From: Williamsia sp. 1135
GTDB taxonomy: Bacteria; Actinomycetota; Actinomycetes; Mycobacteriales; Mycobacteriaceae
Direction: 5' to 3'
Length of the DNA stretch: 37,290 bases
NCBI RefSeq assembly: GCF_002095395.1
Contig: NZ_MJEI01000059.1
Span: forward strand, 1-37,290
Shown: positions 8,930-17,362 of the stretch, one piece after another
How positions within the stretch are numbered: position 1 is the first letter of the stretch
Layout of the letters: each line of letters starts with the position of its first letter
Program-made: the position numbers and the translations under genes
The notes under the pieces: generated by a model
Told to the model about the DNA's origin: nothing
The model's database searches: none
The model's input: the letters and a program-made list of their open reading frames with translations, nothing else

Positions 8930-9643
8930 TCAGTGCAACACCACGGCACTTGGCCCCGAATGTGGGATGGTGAGCATAGAAGCAGGCACGATCTCCTGCC
9001 CGAACGCGTACCCCAGGATGCGGCAGTTCTCGTCGGTGGCCGGGACCCGTTCGACCGTCACACCTTCCTGCGCTGCACGACGGATCGACTTTCGCGCTCG
9101 CTTCTTGAAGCGAGCCTGCACGTCGAGTTCGGAGCCGCGCAGATCCACGATGACCGAGCTGTCGTCCAACCACGTCGGCACCCGCGTAAAACCCTGGGCA
9201 CGAAGGAGTTTGGCGTCGTCTGCATTCGCCTTCAGTTGGGAACGCACCCGAACCGCGGTGATCCCGTTCTCTGCCCCGAACGCAGCCACTGCGCGGCCGG
9301 ACCGGATCAGATCGTGAACGTCGAGGACAGGCGGTCCGAAAAGCACCCAGAGCGCTCCCACAAGCGGCACGTCCACCTGGAACGCCGTCACTGCGTAACC
9401 GCCCACGATGAGATAGACGGGCCTGGCACCCTGTAAGGCCATGCCGTCGATGTTGGCGCGACCGCGATAGACGGTGCCCTCGTCTGGGCTCAGCAGGATC
9501 AGTTCGTCCCACCGCGCGATTTCGTCCTCGCCCGCGAATCGTACGTGCGTTGCTTCAGCCGCAGGCTGATGACGTGCATCCCCACGTTGTCCGAATCGCC
9601 GACCTGAGCGGACAGTTCTGCCCACCGCCTTTACTGCGCTCAT
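8930..9643 (-). pseudogene. FemAB-like acyltransferase, truncated at the C-terminus
   Basis: The 237-residue product resembles the FemAB/GNAT-type aminoacyl- or acyltransferases. Visible features are an N-terminal half with PVYLIVGGYAVTAFQVDVPLV and FGPPVLD, and the family-like VIVDLRGSELDVQARFKKRARKSIRRA segment, where a long Ser/Asp-Leu strand leads into a basic helix. FemAB members usually run past 300 residues. Here the match ends soon after YAFGQEI and a short unrelated tail leads to a stop, so the C-terminal domain is missing. The ATG at 9643 overlaps the alkB stop (ATGA), showing it belonged to an alkB operon. Function is probably lost. Family assignment is by appearance and moderately sure. 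Confidence 0.6.
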
Positions 9644-10803
9644 CTGGCAGAGCTCCCGGCTAACGCGGCGCCGTAGCGCTGCTCGATTTTGTCGGCCTTC
9701 GGCGGGTGAACGTTCACCCTGGAGAGGTCGCCGTTGTAGTGGCCGAGCACGCGGGGATCCATCACCTTGCGCCACAGCGGCGGGATGAACGCCAGAACCA
9801 CCATCATGGCGTAGCCCGCAGGAAATTGAGGGGCCTCGCTGCAACTACGAAGGGCCTGGTACCGCCGTCCGGCGCGCGCGTGGTGATCGGAGTGCCGTTG
9901 CAGGTTGAGCAAGACGACGTTGCTGACGAGGTGGTCACCATTCCAACTGTGCTCAGGACGCACCTTTCCCAATCTTCCGTCCGGAGTGGGCATTCGCAGC
10001 AAACCGTAGTGCTCGATGTAGTTCACCGCTTCGAGTACAAGCATGCCGATGACCGCCTGCAGCGCGAAATATGGCAGCATCGCCCACCCGAAGGCAGCGA
10101 CGATGACGACGGCAATCGCGACACTCACCGACCAGGACTGCAGAATTGTGTTGCGCCAGTGCCAGAATCGGTGGCCCTGACGATGTAGACGAGCGGTTTC
10201 GAGCTCGATACCCGAGACAAGTCCTCCATAGAACGCGCGGGGATAGAACGCGAACAAGGACTCGCCGAATCGCGCGCTCGCCGGATCTGCAGGGGTTGCG
10301 ACCTTCACGTGGTGGCCGACGTTGTGTTCGACGTAGAAGTGCCCGTACACCGACTGCGCCAACGCGATCTTGGCCAGGCCCTGTTCCAATTTCTCGCGCT
10401 TGTGGCCCAATTCGTGAGCGGCGTTGATACCGATCGCGGCACTCATGCCCAGAGTGATCGAAAGACCTACCCGCTCACCCCTGGTCATGTCCGCGAAGGC
10501 AAGGCACCAGAAGCCGAAGAACAGGCCCGCGTACTGGAGCGGGACGAAGATGTAGGTGCACCACCGGTAGTACCGGTCCGCCGACAACGTCCGCACCGCA
10601 TCATCCGGCGGTCCGGCGCGGTCGGGCCCTCGGATCAGGTCGAGGAGAGGGACGACCACGAGGAGCAGGTAACCACCGAAACCCCAGAGCAACCCCGACA
10701 CACTGTTCGCCAGCAGGCACGCGATGAACGGCCCGGCAGGCACGAGTAGACACAGCGGCCACAGGTGACGTTTGGGGTCCTTCCAAGTGCTAGTATCCGA
10801 CAT
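9640..10803 (-). CDS. alkB: Alkane 1-monooxygenase (AlkB)
   Basis: A 387-residue integral-membrane non-haem diiron hydroxylase that converts n-alkanes to 1-alkanols at the cytoplasmic membrane. All four histidine signatures are present: HELGHK (130-135), EHNVGHH (159-165), NYIEHYGL (261-268) and LQRHSDHH (301-308). Hydrophobic segments lie between them. The KDPKRHLW start region is typical of actinobacterial AlkB, so ATG 10803 is preferred over the longer frame from 10875; the ribosome-binding site is weak. AlkB needs rubredoxin and rubredoxin reductase, usually encoded just downstream in actinobacteria, and neither is in this window. Either they are elsewhere or the operon was cut by the rearrangement that truncated the next gene. 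Confidence 0.95.
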   Translation of the reverse strand: MSDTSTWKDPKRHLWPLCLLVPAGPFIACLLANSVSGLLWGFGGYLLLVVVPLLDLIRGPDRAGPPDDAVRTLSADRYYRWCTYIFVPLQYAGLFFGFWCLAFADMTRGERVGLSITLGMSAAIGINAAHELGHKREKLEQGLAKIALAQSVYGHFYVEHNVGHHVKVATPADPASARFGESLFAFYPRAFYGGLVSGIELETARLHRQGHRFWHWRNTILQSWSVSVAIAVVIVAAFGWAMLPYFALQAVIGMLVLEAVNYIEHYGLLRMPTPDGRLGKVRPEHSWNGDHLVSNVVLLNLQRHSDHHARAGRRYQALRSCSEAPQFPAGYAMMVVLAFIPPLWRKVMDPRVLGHYNGDLSRVNVHPPKADKIEQRYGAALAGSSAR

Positions 10804-11053
10804 ACCCCGGTCCTCGACTTCAGCTCTGAGCTGGGTGTGGTGCATCAGCACAGCCACCTCGCCCGCAATCTTCACGCGTCTTCACACTCACGGATCCCTT
10901 CCGTGGCACTGCATACCCCAAAACCCGGTTGTTCGACGTCAGGACTGGTTCGCCCGCAATGGCCGCTTTCAGTCCGTCTCGCCGTTCACCAAATGCAATT
11001 CCCCACTAATCGTCTGATGCGCAATTTAAACACAGAAACTTCGTTACGGTAGC

Positions 11054-11122
11054 GTCAGATTAACGGTGGATCCGGCCTTGATGTCGGTAGTTTCGGTTGG
11101 GGCGATGCACCGTTAATCTGAC
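11054..11122. repeat. Miniature inverted-repeat element or collapsed IS (right copy of window-start repeat)
   Basis: GTCAGATTAACGGTG (11054-11068) and its exact reverse complement CACCGTTAATCTGAC (11108-11122) enclose 39 bp. From its left tip, about 48 bp match the reverse complement of 1-55. The structure looks like both ends of an insertion sequence with the body deleted, that is, a MITE-like remnant. No clear target-site duplication was found. The repeat is seen directly; the mobile origin is inferred. Confidence 0.6.
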
Positions 11123-11336
11123 ACTTCCGAGGTTTGCAACCCTGCGTTAACGGGCAGCCCCGGTAATCCCGAAAATCAGTGCCTTCAGCACGCGTAACCG
11201 TTGTGGACTACGTCAAAGACGCCCATCATTGGGCTCAGGGGTACAAAGATTCGATACTCTCTCAGAGTGCGCGAGGCAGGGCGTGAAAACCCAGGGTTAG
11301 CGTCGTGGAATCACGAAACTGCGCGGCCGAGCGAGT

Positions 11337-11592
11337 GAACCCCGAGGCGTTCAACTCTCTGTTCAAGGCCGAGTGTGTCCGCCAAACCGGTCATGCGCCC
11401 GAAAGGTGAATGGTCCGGGGTCGGTGACGCTTGAGATGGCTGTGTCCGAATACACCGAGTGGCTGAACCATTGCCGCCTACACGGCGAGATCGGACACGT
11501 CCGCCCGTCGAATACGAGACCGCCGACTGGTCGAACCCGAAGATAACCGACTACCGTGAAATCCGGTTCCAGCAGAAGCCGGAAACCAACTA
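11337..11592 (+). pseudogene. IS3-family transposase remnant (C-terminal end)
   Basis: Conceptual translation across shifting frames gives the C-terminal signature of IS3-type transposases (DDE integrase domain). An AFNSLFKAECVR stretch comes first. It is followed by YTEWLNHCRLHGEIGHVRP, equivalent to the usual WFNHRRLHGEIG. A frame change then leads to VEYETADW...DYREIRFQQKPETN and TAA at 11590-11592. At least two frame breaks and a stop after VRQTGHAPER show it is dead. The N-terminal three quarters of the transposase are absent. Confidence 0.75.
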
Positions 11593-11976
11593 ATCGAGCC
11601 TTCACAACTCGGGCGATTCACGACTCTGGAAGGCATCATGCATGGCCGCACAGTCGCTTTGATTCGGCGAGGCGCACTGAAACGAAGGCCTGAATCGCAC
11701 TTGGCTGGGTTAGCCCACCGGGTGGTAGCTGGGTGTTTTAGATCACTGTCACGGTAGCGGGCACGCCGGGTCTGGATCGGTCACAATTCTGACTGGAGCT
11801 TAGATATTACGATCGCGACGAACGGCGACTGCGCTCACATCGTTGACGACTTCCTTGCCGCCCACACACCTACGGACCGGCGCCCACTCTAACCCGACCC
11901 GACCGCAAGGCAAGAACCGACCGATCAATCGCGCCGCCACTGATAGTTCGGCGAATGGCTAGCTGCAAACGCGGGG

Positions 11977-12729
11977 TCAGTTCACTTCGAGGCGGGACGC
12001 GAAACCGGGATGGCTGAACGGCAGAGCAGGCGAGAAGGCGACGCCTAGGGTTGCGGCTGCGCCGTTGATGATTCCCCATGTCGTCTCCGATAGGTGTGCG
12101 GCGAAATAGCTGTCGTCGACCCCTTGCTCACGACCGCTGTCGATCCACCACTGAGTCGCAGATAGCCCAGAACCCAGGATGGACGCCACTGCCAAGGGAA
12201 TGATCGAGGCATCTGCGTGAATACGTTGCAGACTTTCAGTGAACCGATCGGCGACGACCTCCATCACCGACATCAATTGGTCAGCAACTCCGCCATTTCC
12301 CGATCCGGAATACTGAAACAAGTGATTCGCCATAAGGAAGCTGACGACCACGGGATGTTGCCCAACCAGCGCGACGTAGGACTGGACCGACGAGCGAATC
12401 ATATCGTCAACAGACGCATGCTCTTGCTCAGCAAGGATTGTGACTTGCGCCGACTCCCACATCAACGCACCGAGCTTCGCCGCCACCGCCCCGTTTAGAC
12501 CCGCTTTGTCTCCGAAGTAGCGGTACAGCTTCGGTTTGGACACGCCTGCTTCCGCAGCAATGTCGTCCATGCTCACGCCTACGCCATGGAGGTCGATGGC
12601 CCGTATGGCCGCATCGACCAACTCCGCTCGTCTTGCGATGCGATGGTCATCCCACCGGGTGCTGCGGGCATCACGCACCCGACGCTGTACCTGAGATGGC
12701 GCGGAGGAAACGCGGCGGACGACTGACAT
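11977..12729 (-). CDS. TetR family transcriptional regulator of the oxygenase operon
   Basis: A 250-residue TetR-type regulator. The helix-turn-helix is at about residues 53-72 (SMDDIAAEAGVSKPKLYRYF), followed by a helical ligand-binding domain. ATG 12729 is chosen over the longer frame from 12774 because the latter adds 15 residues with no ribosome-binding support; the basic N-terminal extension of about 30 residues before the TetR core is still long. It is the last gene of the minus-strand run that begins at 18331, about 80 bp after the hydrolase, so it is a good candidate for the pathway regulator. Its target may be the repeats at 18377-18415 (inference). Confidence 0.88.
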   Translation of the reverse strand: MSVVRRVSSAPSQVQRRVRDARSTRWDDHRIARRAELVDAAIRAIDLHGVGVSMDDIAAEAGVSKPKLYRYFGDKAGLNGAVAAKLGALMWESAQVTILAEQEHASVDDMIRSSVQSYVALVGQHPVVVSFLMANHLFQYSGSGNGGVADQLMSVMEVVADRFTESLQRIHADASIIPLAVASILGSGLSATQWWIDSGREQGVDDSYFAAHLSETTWGIINGAAATLGVAFSPALPFSHPGFASRLEVN

Positions 12730-12807
12730 TGTGGAAACTATCCTACCGGAAGCCCCGAAGCCATCGGCGACCATGTGCGTGAGTCCACAGGCATCGACAG
12801 TTCGCTG

Positions 12808-13725
12808 TCAACGTTCTACCGTGGCTGCGTCCAATCGCGCCACCGCTTCGTTGAAATCGTTCGGTGCCTCCATGTTAATCATGTGACCGATCTGCGGCAA
12901 CGCCACGAGATCATGCAACCGACCGCGCTGCTTCAGCCGTTCGGCGAGATCAGTGGAATGAATCTCAGGTGTCAACTTGTCGGCAGAACCCACGATCACC
13001 GTCGTCGGCACCGCAAGTGAGTCGACTCCTTTGCTGACGTCGATGGAGGCCAGGACCTTCCCCCACATTCCCCGGACCGCAGGTGGGCAACGCAATACTA
13101 TGCCGGAACACTCCGCTACAACGTCGGCCGACGCGTGCGGACCCATCGTCCCGTATTTTACCAACCGTCGGTTGAAACGAGTGTCGAGCATCTCCGGTCC
13201 CGCGATGGCGAGCCCAGCCGCGAAGCCCCGCTCGAGTGTGGCGCGGAATCGACGTGGCGACCTTATTAACGTTGATCTGCTGACCAATTGGGAGGGGCCT
13301 GTGCTCGCTAGCACGGCACCGCGTGATGAGGGACGCACAGAGTGCGGATGCTCGGCAGCCCAACCCATGATGGACATTCCGCCCATACTGTGACCGATCA
13401 CCAAGGCCTTACGACTCGAGGTCACGACCGCGCGCAAGACAGCCTCAAGGTCGTCGCCGAGCAGCGACGACGAGAACTGGGAGTGCCCCCGGTCGCTCCA
13501 GCCATGTCCGCGTTGGTCATACACCACCACACGGTGAGTGTGGGCGAAGTGTTCGATCTGGGGTCGCCAGAACCGGCTCTGGCAAGCCCACCCGTGGCTA
13601 AACACCATTAGTGGCGCATCATCACCCAGCCCGTACTCCTCGACGAACAACCTCGTGCCGTCCCTCGAGAGAACCTCCCGCGATCGCGCCGGCAATAGGC
13701 CAGCTCCCGGATAGTCAAAGGTCAT
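12808..13725 (-). CDS. Alpha/beta hydrolase (putative ester/lactone hydrolase)
   Basis: A 305-residue alpha/beta-hydrolase-fold enzyme. The nucleophile elbow GHSMGG places Ser113; the likely catalytic partners are Asp249 (VGSADKLTP) and His281 (IGHMINMEAP). HGW at 44-46 supplies the oxyanion region and DQRGHGWSD (70-78) is typical of the family. The start overlaps the reductase stop by about 11 bp, so it is translated in the same operon. Placed after a Baeyer-Villiger monooxygenase and an SDR, its expected role is to cleave the ester or lactone made by the former. Haloalkane dehalogenase or C-C hydrolase activity cannot be excluded by sequence alone. Confidence 0.88.
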   Translation of the reverse strand: MTFDYPGAGLLPARSREVLSRDGTRLFVEEYGLGDDAPLMVFSHGWACQSRFWRPQIEHFAHTHRVVVYDQRGHGWSDRGHSQFSSSLLGDDLEAVLRAVVTSSRKALVIGHSMGGMSIMGWAAEHPHSVRPSSRGAVLASTGPSQLVSRSTLIRSPRRFRATLERGFAAGLAIAGPEMLDTRFNRRLVKYGTMGPHASADVVAECSGIVLRCPPAVRGMWGKVLASIDVSKGVDSLAVPTTVIVGSADKLTPEIHSTDLAERLKQRGRLHDLVALPQIGHMINMEAPNDFNEAVARLDAATVER

Positions 13726-14785
13726 CGAAACTCACCGTCACAGCGTCGGTGAGCGGAAGTGCCTGGCACGCGAGTCGCTCACCGTCCTCAATGTCGTCGT
13801 TGACGAGGATGTTGTTCTGCGCCATCTCGACATCGCCCTCGATGAGCTTGCAGACACACGCGCTGCACGCGCCCTCTCGACATGAGTACGGGGCGTTGTG
13901 CCCTCGTGAGAGAAGCACATCGAGCAGCGGTGTGTTACGTGGCCATTCCGTGGTGATGCACTCTCCGTTGAGGTAAACCGTGGCTGTAGCTACACCTTCG
14001 TCGTCGCTGAGTCGACGTAGTGTGGCGGTGTCAAACGGGTCACCCGCCAGTGACTGGAACACCTCCCGATGTACATCCGAATGGTCCACTCCACACGCGG
14101 CGGCAGACCTTTCCACCAGATCCATGAATGGGGAAGGGCCGCACGTGAAGATCGACGACCCCTTGTGATCACGAATAATCTTCTCGACAGCCACGGATGT
14201 GGGGAGCCCGTTCTCGGACTCAAGCCAGTAGACCAGGGTGAACCGCTCGGCGAATTCAGATCTGATCTGCTGAAGCTGGCGCTCGTACATGACCGAATCG
14301 GCGTCACGGTTCGCGTAGAACAGCACGACTTCTCCACTCCCCGACACCAGTGCTGACTTCACCAGCGACAGGACCGGCGTGATGCCACTTCCGCCGGCGA
14401 AGAAGAGCATGTCAACGTCGAGGCTCTTAGCGGTGAACTTTCCCGATGGCGTGAGTACGGTCACCTCCATACCGACGGAGACGTTGTCACACAACCAGTT
14501 CGACGCATATCCCCCAGCGGTGCGCTTCACCCCGATCTCAAGGCGAAAGTCGTCGACATGGGGCGAACTGCTCAGCGAATAGCATCGTGCGACGTGGCCC
14601 GTCTGGTCCGACGGGATTTTCAGCGTAATGAACTGACCGGGTAGATGCTTGAAATCGTCTACGATCTCGTCAGGCACTTCGAAGGCGATGCTGACGGAGT
14701 CCTTGGTCTCCTGCACGACCTCCGACACGGTGAGCGTCCGCGATCGCGCGGTCGTGCCCGGCCGATTTTCCTGCTCGACGCTCAT
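13715..14785 (-). CDS. Ferredoxin-type oxygenase reductase (FNR-like with C-terminal 2Fe-2S, KshB/PaaE-like)
   Basis: A 356-residue iron-sulfur flavoprotein that passes electrons from NAD(P)H to an oxygenase. An FNR-like FAD domain comes first (RCYSLSSSP, residues 67-75), then a nucleotide domain (GGSGITP 131-137; CGP 215-217). The C-terminal plant-type 2Fe-2S domain has ligands Cys302, Cys307, Cys310 (CREGACSAC) and Cys340. This order is that of KshB, the 3-ketosteroid 9-alpha-hydroxylase reductase, and of PaaE. Its stop overlaps the hydrolase start, and its own start overlaps the SDR stop by four bases (ATGA). No Rieske oxygenase is present, so the operon's diiron oxygenase is the natural electron acceptor (inference). 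Confidence 0.92.
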   Translation of the reverse strand: MSVEQENRPGTTARSRTLTVSEVVQETKDSVSIAFEVPDEIVDDFKHLPGQFITLKIPSDQTGHVARCYSLSSSPHVDDFRLEIGVKRTAGGYASNWLCDNVSVGMEVTVLTPSGKFTAKSLDVDMLFFAGGSGITPVLSLVKSALVSGSGEVVLFYANRDADSVMYERQLQQIRSEFAERFTLVYWLESENGLPTSVAVEKIIRDHKGSSIFTCGPSPFMDLVERSAAACGVDHSDVHREVFQSLAGDPFDTATLRRLSDDEGVATATVYLNGECITTEWPRNTPLLDVLLSRGHNAPYSCREGACSACVCKLIEGDVEMAQNNILVNDDIEDGERLACQALPLTDAVTVSFDDL

Positions 14786-15651
14786 TTAATGATTCCCCGC
14801 TTTCGGGCCAATGCGTAGCCCGCACGTGAAACAGGCGCAGAGATGTCCTGGTAGCGCGGACCGACAACGCGTGCAACAAAGTCGAAGCCCCGCGCGTCTG
14901 CGCCGATCAGCACTCGAGGCTTCTTCTTGTCCATTCCCTTGAGGATGGTGGACGCCGCTTTCTCCGGAGTGGTCCGGGCAATGTTGTTGAACATTGTGGC
15001 AATGGTGGCGGTATCTGCCCCCATATCGGATACACCCCGAGCGTTATTGACGATATTAGTTTTGACGCCGCCGGGGTGAACGCATGTCACTGTGACCGGA
15101 TGCCGACTGATCTTCATCTCTTGGCGAAGCGCTTCGGTGAAGCCACGCACACCGAACTTGGCGGCATTATAGGCACTCTGACTCGGGATACCGACCAGAC
15201 CGAAGACGCTGGAAGTGTTGACCAGATGACCATCACCGGAGGCGATTAGATAGGGCAGGAAGGCCTTCGTCCCGTTGACGACACCACCGAAGTTGATACC
15301 CATCAGCCAGTCAAAGTCCTCCCAGGACATGTCAACAACGTCGGCGCCGAGGGCGACGCCGGCATTGTTGAACACCATGTTGACGGCCCCAAAAGATGAC
15401 TGGACGCTCTCGGCGTAATCCTGGAAGGCAGCACGATCTGCCACGTCCAACACGGCGGTCTCGACTTTCGCCCGATGCGCGGTACGGCACATAGCCGCCG
15501 TTTCCGTGAGATGTACCTCGTCGACGTCGGACAAGGAAAGGCTGGCCCCGCGTGCAGCCAGTTGGAGGGCGAGGGACCGGCCGATCCCTGAAGCGGCTCC
15601 CGTGACGACTGCGACCTGGTTCGCATAATTGTCTGCTGTCGAACTACTCAC
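14782..15651 (-). CDS. Short-chain dehydrogenase/reductase (putative alcohol dehydrogenase)
   Basis: A 289-residue classical SDR. The cofactor motif TGAASGIG is at 17-24, NNAG at 95-98, and the catalytic set Ser148, Tyr161 and Lys165 (YNAAK) is complete. Asp42, at the end of the second strand, favours NAD over NADP. The C-terminal part with DKKKPRVLIGADAR resembles SDRs that occur with Baeyer-Villiger monooxygenases in actinobacteria. The start is GTG at 15651, about 40 bp after the monooxygenase stop. The likely role is oxidation of a secondary alcohol to the ketone used by the monooxygenase. The reverse reaction or another substrate is possible. Confidence 0.9.
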   Translation of the reverse strand: MSSSTADNYANQVAVVTGAASGIGRSLALQLAARGASLSLSDVDEVHLTETAAMCRTAHRAKVETAVLDVADRAAFQDYAESVQSSFGAVNMVFNNAGVALGADVVDMSWEDFDWLMGINFGGVVNGTKAFLPYLIASGDGHLVNTSSVFGLVGIPSQSAYNAAKFGVRGFTEALRQEMKISRHPVTVTCVHPGGVKTNIVNNARGVSDMGADTATIATMFNNIARTTPEKAASTILKGMDKKKPRVLIGADARGFDFVARVVGPRYQDISAPVSRAGYALARKRGIIK

Positions 15652-15690
15652 TGTTAAATACTCACTTCTCGATGACCTACGGCTGGGTTG

Positions 15691-17214
15691 TTAGGCGATC
15701 TCGTACTCGGTGGGCTTGAAGTCCTTCGTCGCTCGCCAGTACTGCCAGGTGAATCCGGGCCACACCGTACGGTTGACACCCTGCGAGTCCAGATACCAGC
15801 TCGTACATCCGCCGTTGGTCCATACGCCCTTGGCGAGCTTGTGCTGGATGTCCTTGTTGAAGTGTTCTTGAACCTCGGGCCGCACATCAACGCGCTGCGC
15901 TCCGCGACTGTCGACGGCGTCAATGGCCTTCATGATGTACTTGATTTGCTGCTCGATCATGAATACAACAGAGTTGTGCCCCAGACCAGTGTTAGGTCCG
16001 AGTAGGAAGAACAAGTTCGGGAATCCCTCGGTGGTGATGCCGAGGTGGGTGTTGATGCCCGTCTCGTGCCAGTGCGACGGCAGATCCTCGCCCCGGGCGC
16101 CTTTGAGCGCGAGTTGATCGAACCCGTCCGTGACATGAAACCCTGTGGCGTAGATGATCACATCTACAGAGTGCGACACGCCGTCAGCGGTGACGATAGA
16201 GTCCGCGGTGACCTTTTCGATCCGATCGCTGATCACTGTCGTGTTGGGCGCGGCGAGTGCGGGATAGTAGTCGTTCGATCCCAGGATGCGTTTACATCCG
16301 ATGCGGTAGGACGGCATCAACTTGCGGCGTAGTCCGGGGTCAGTGATGGAACGCTCGATGTTCCATTTCGCCACCTTTTCGATTGGTCGCATAAGGTTGG
16401 AGTGGCCGTTGAGCCCGAAGGCCAGGCTCTCTGCGCCCCAGTAGACCGACCACCGCGCGAGACGGCGAGTAACAGGGATCTTGCTGAGCAAGGTCCGAAG
16501 CGCAGTCGGCACTGCGAAGTTTTTGCGTGGAAGCACCCACGCCGGGGTTCGCTGGAAGACCGTGAGTGCGCTGGCCTCCTTCTGCACGAACGGCACGAAC
16601 TGAATCGCGCTGGCACCGGTGCCAATGACGGCCACCCGCTTGCCCTGGAGATCCACCGTGTGATCCCACTTTGCCGAATGGAATGCCTGACCGGTGAAAT
16701 CGTCGATTCCAGGGATGCTCGGATAGTTCGGGATGTGCAGAGCGCCGACACCGGACACGACATACTGTGCGATGTACTCTCGGCCCGACTCGGTACGCAG
16801 GTGCCACCGAGATTCGGACTCGCTCCAATATCCGGATACTAACTTCTGCCCGAAGTGAATCTTCTGAGTGACACCACGCTTGTTGGAAATCTCTTTCAGG
16901 TACTGCTCGATTTCGGGCTGCGAGGACCACACCTTCGACCAGCTGCCGCGGCTCTCGAACGAGTAAGAATACATCAGTGACGGTACGTCGCATGCACATC
17001 CTGGGTAGGTGTTGTCGCGCCACGTCCCGCCGACGGAGTCAGCCTTTTCCAGCACGATGAAATCGCTGTACCCACTTCGGCGAAGCTGCACGGCCATACC
17101 GAGGCCGGAGAAACCACTGCCGATGATAAGCACTTTAGTAGTGATGGGTTCGGTCGTTCCCGGGTCTGTCGCCGTGGCGGCGCGCGTTGCGCGCTTGGTG
17201 TTGGAGGACGGCAT
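15691..17214 (-). CDS. Baeyer-Villiger-type flavin monooxygenase
   Basis: A 507-residue FAD/NADPH enzyme that inserts oxygen next to a carbonyl, turning ketones into esters or cyclic ketones into lactones. It carries the type I Baeyer-Villiger fingerprint FxGxxxHxxxW(D) as FTGQAFHSAKWD (173-184), flanked by two Rossmann motifs, IGSGFSGLG (31-39) and GTGASAIQ (198-205). GGTWRDNTYPGCACD is also typical. ATG 17214 is preferred to the frame opening at 17289; a GGAGA lies 11 nt upstream. It is preceded by the diiron oxygenase gene and followed by the SDR. Related mycobacterial proteins (EthA, MymA) have the same layout, but the substrate here is unknown. Confidence 0.93.
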   Translation of the reverse strand: MPSSNTKRATRAATATDPGTTEPITTKVLIIGSGFSGLGMAVQLRRSGYSDFIVLEKADSVGGTWRDNTYPGCACDVPSLMYSYSFESRGSWSKVWSSQPEIEQYLKEISNKRGVTQKIHFGQKLVSGYWSESESRWHLRTESGREYIAQYVVSGVGALHIPNYPSIPGIDDFTGQAFHSAKWDHTVDLQGKRVAVIGTGASAIQFVPFVQKEASALTVFQRTPAWVLPRKNFAVPTALRTLLSKIPVTRRLARWSVYWGAESLAFGLNGHSNLMRPIEKVAKWNIERSITDPGLRRKLMPSYRIGCKRILGSNDYYPALAAPNTTVISDRIEKVTADSIVTADGVSHSVDVIIYATGFHVTDGFDQLALKGARGEDLPSHWHETGINTHLGITTEGFPNLFFLLGPNTGLGHNSVVFMIEQQIKYIMKAIDAVDSRGAQRVDVRPEVQEHFNKDIQHKLAKGVWTNGGCTSWYLDSQGVNRTVWPGFTWQYWRATKDFKPTEYEIA

Positions 17215-17362
17215 TGAAGTGAGATTCTCCTGATCGAAGTACAGCAAATGGACCTGCACGACGCGGGGCGTGGCAGGTGTGAATGTCATTCGCCCGGTCC
17301 CTAGCGCAGAGATCCGAACGTTGAGTCGAGACGGCTCGCGGCCGCGCAGACGTGGGCGGGTG

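Larger units (their letters stand above)
10804..11976. other. 1.2-kb gene-poor region with mobile-element debris
   Basis: No intact gene is seen between alkB and the TetR gene. The part next to 10803 should hold the alkB promoter and is AT-richer around 10990-11045. It is followed by the repeat structure at 11054-11122 and the IS3-type transposase remnant at 11337-11592. I see nothing definable in 11125-11335 or 11600-11976. Confidence 0.6.

Noticed and set aside
8603-9436. Plus-strand frame of 277 codons
   Set aside because: Most of it is antisense to the FemAB-like gene and its translation has the Arg/His-rich look of a shadow frame.
12796-12809. GACAG-ttcg-CTGTC hairpin at the hydrolase end
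   Set aside because: Only five base pairs, overlapping the stop codon. It is too weak to call a terminator between hydrolase and TetR.
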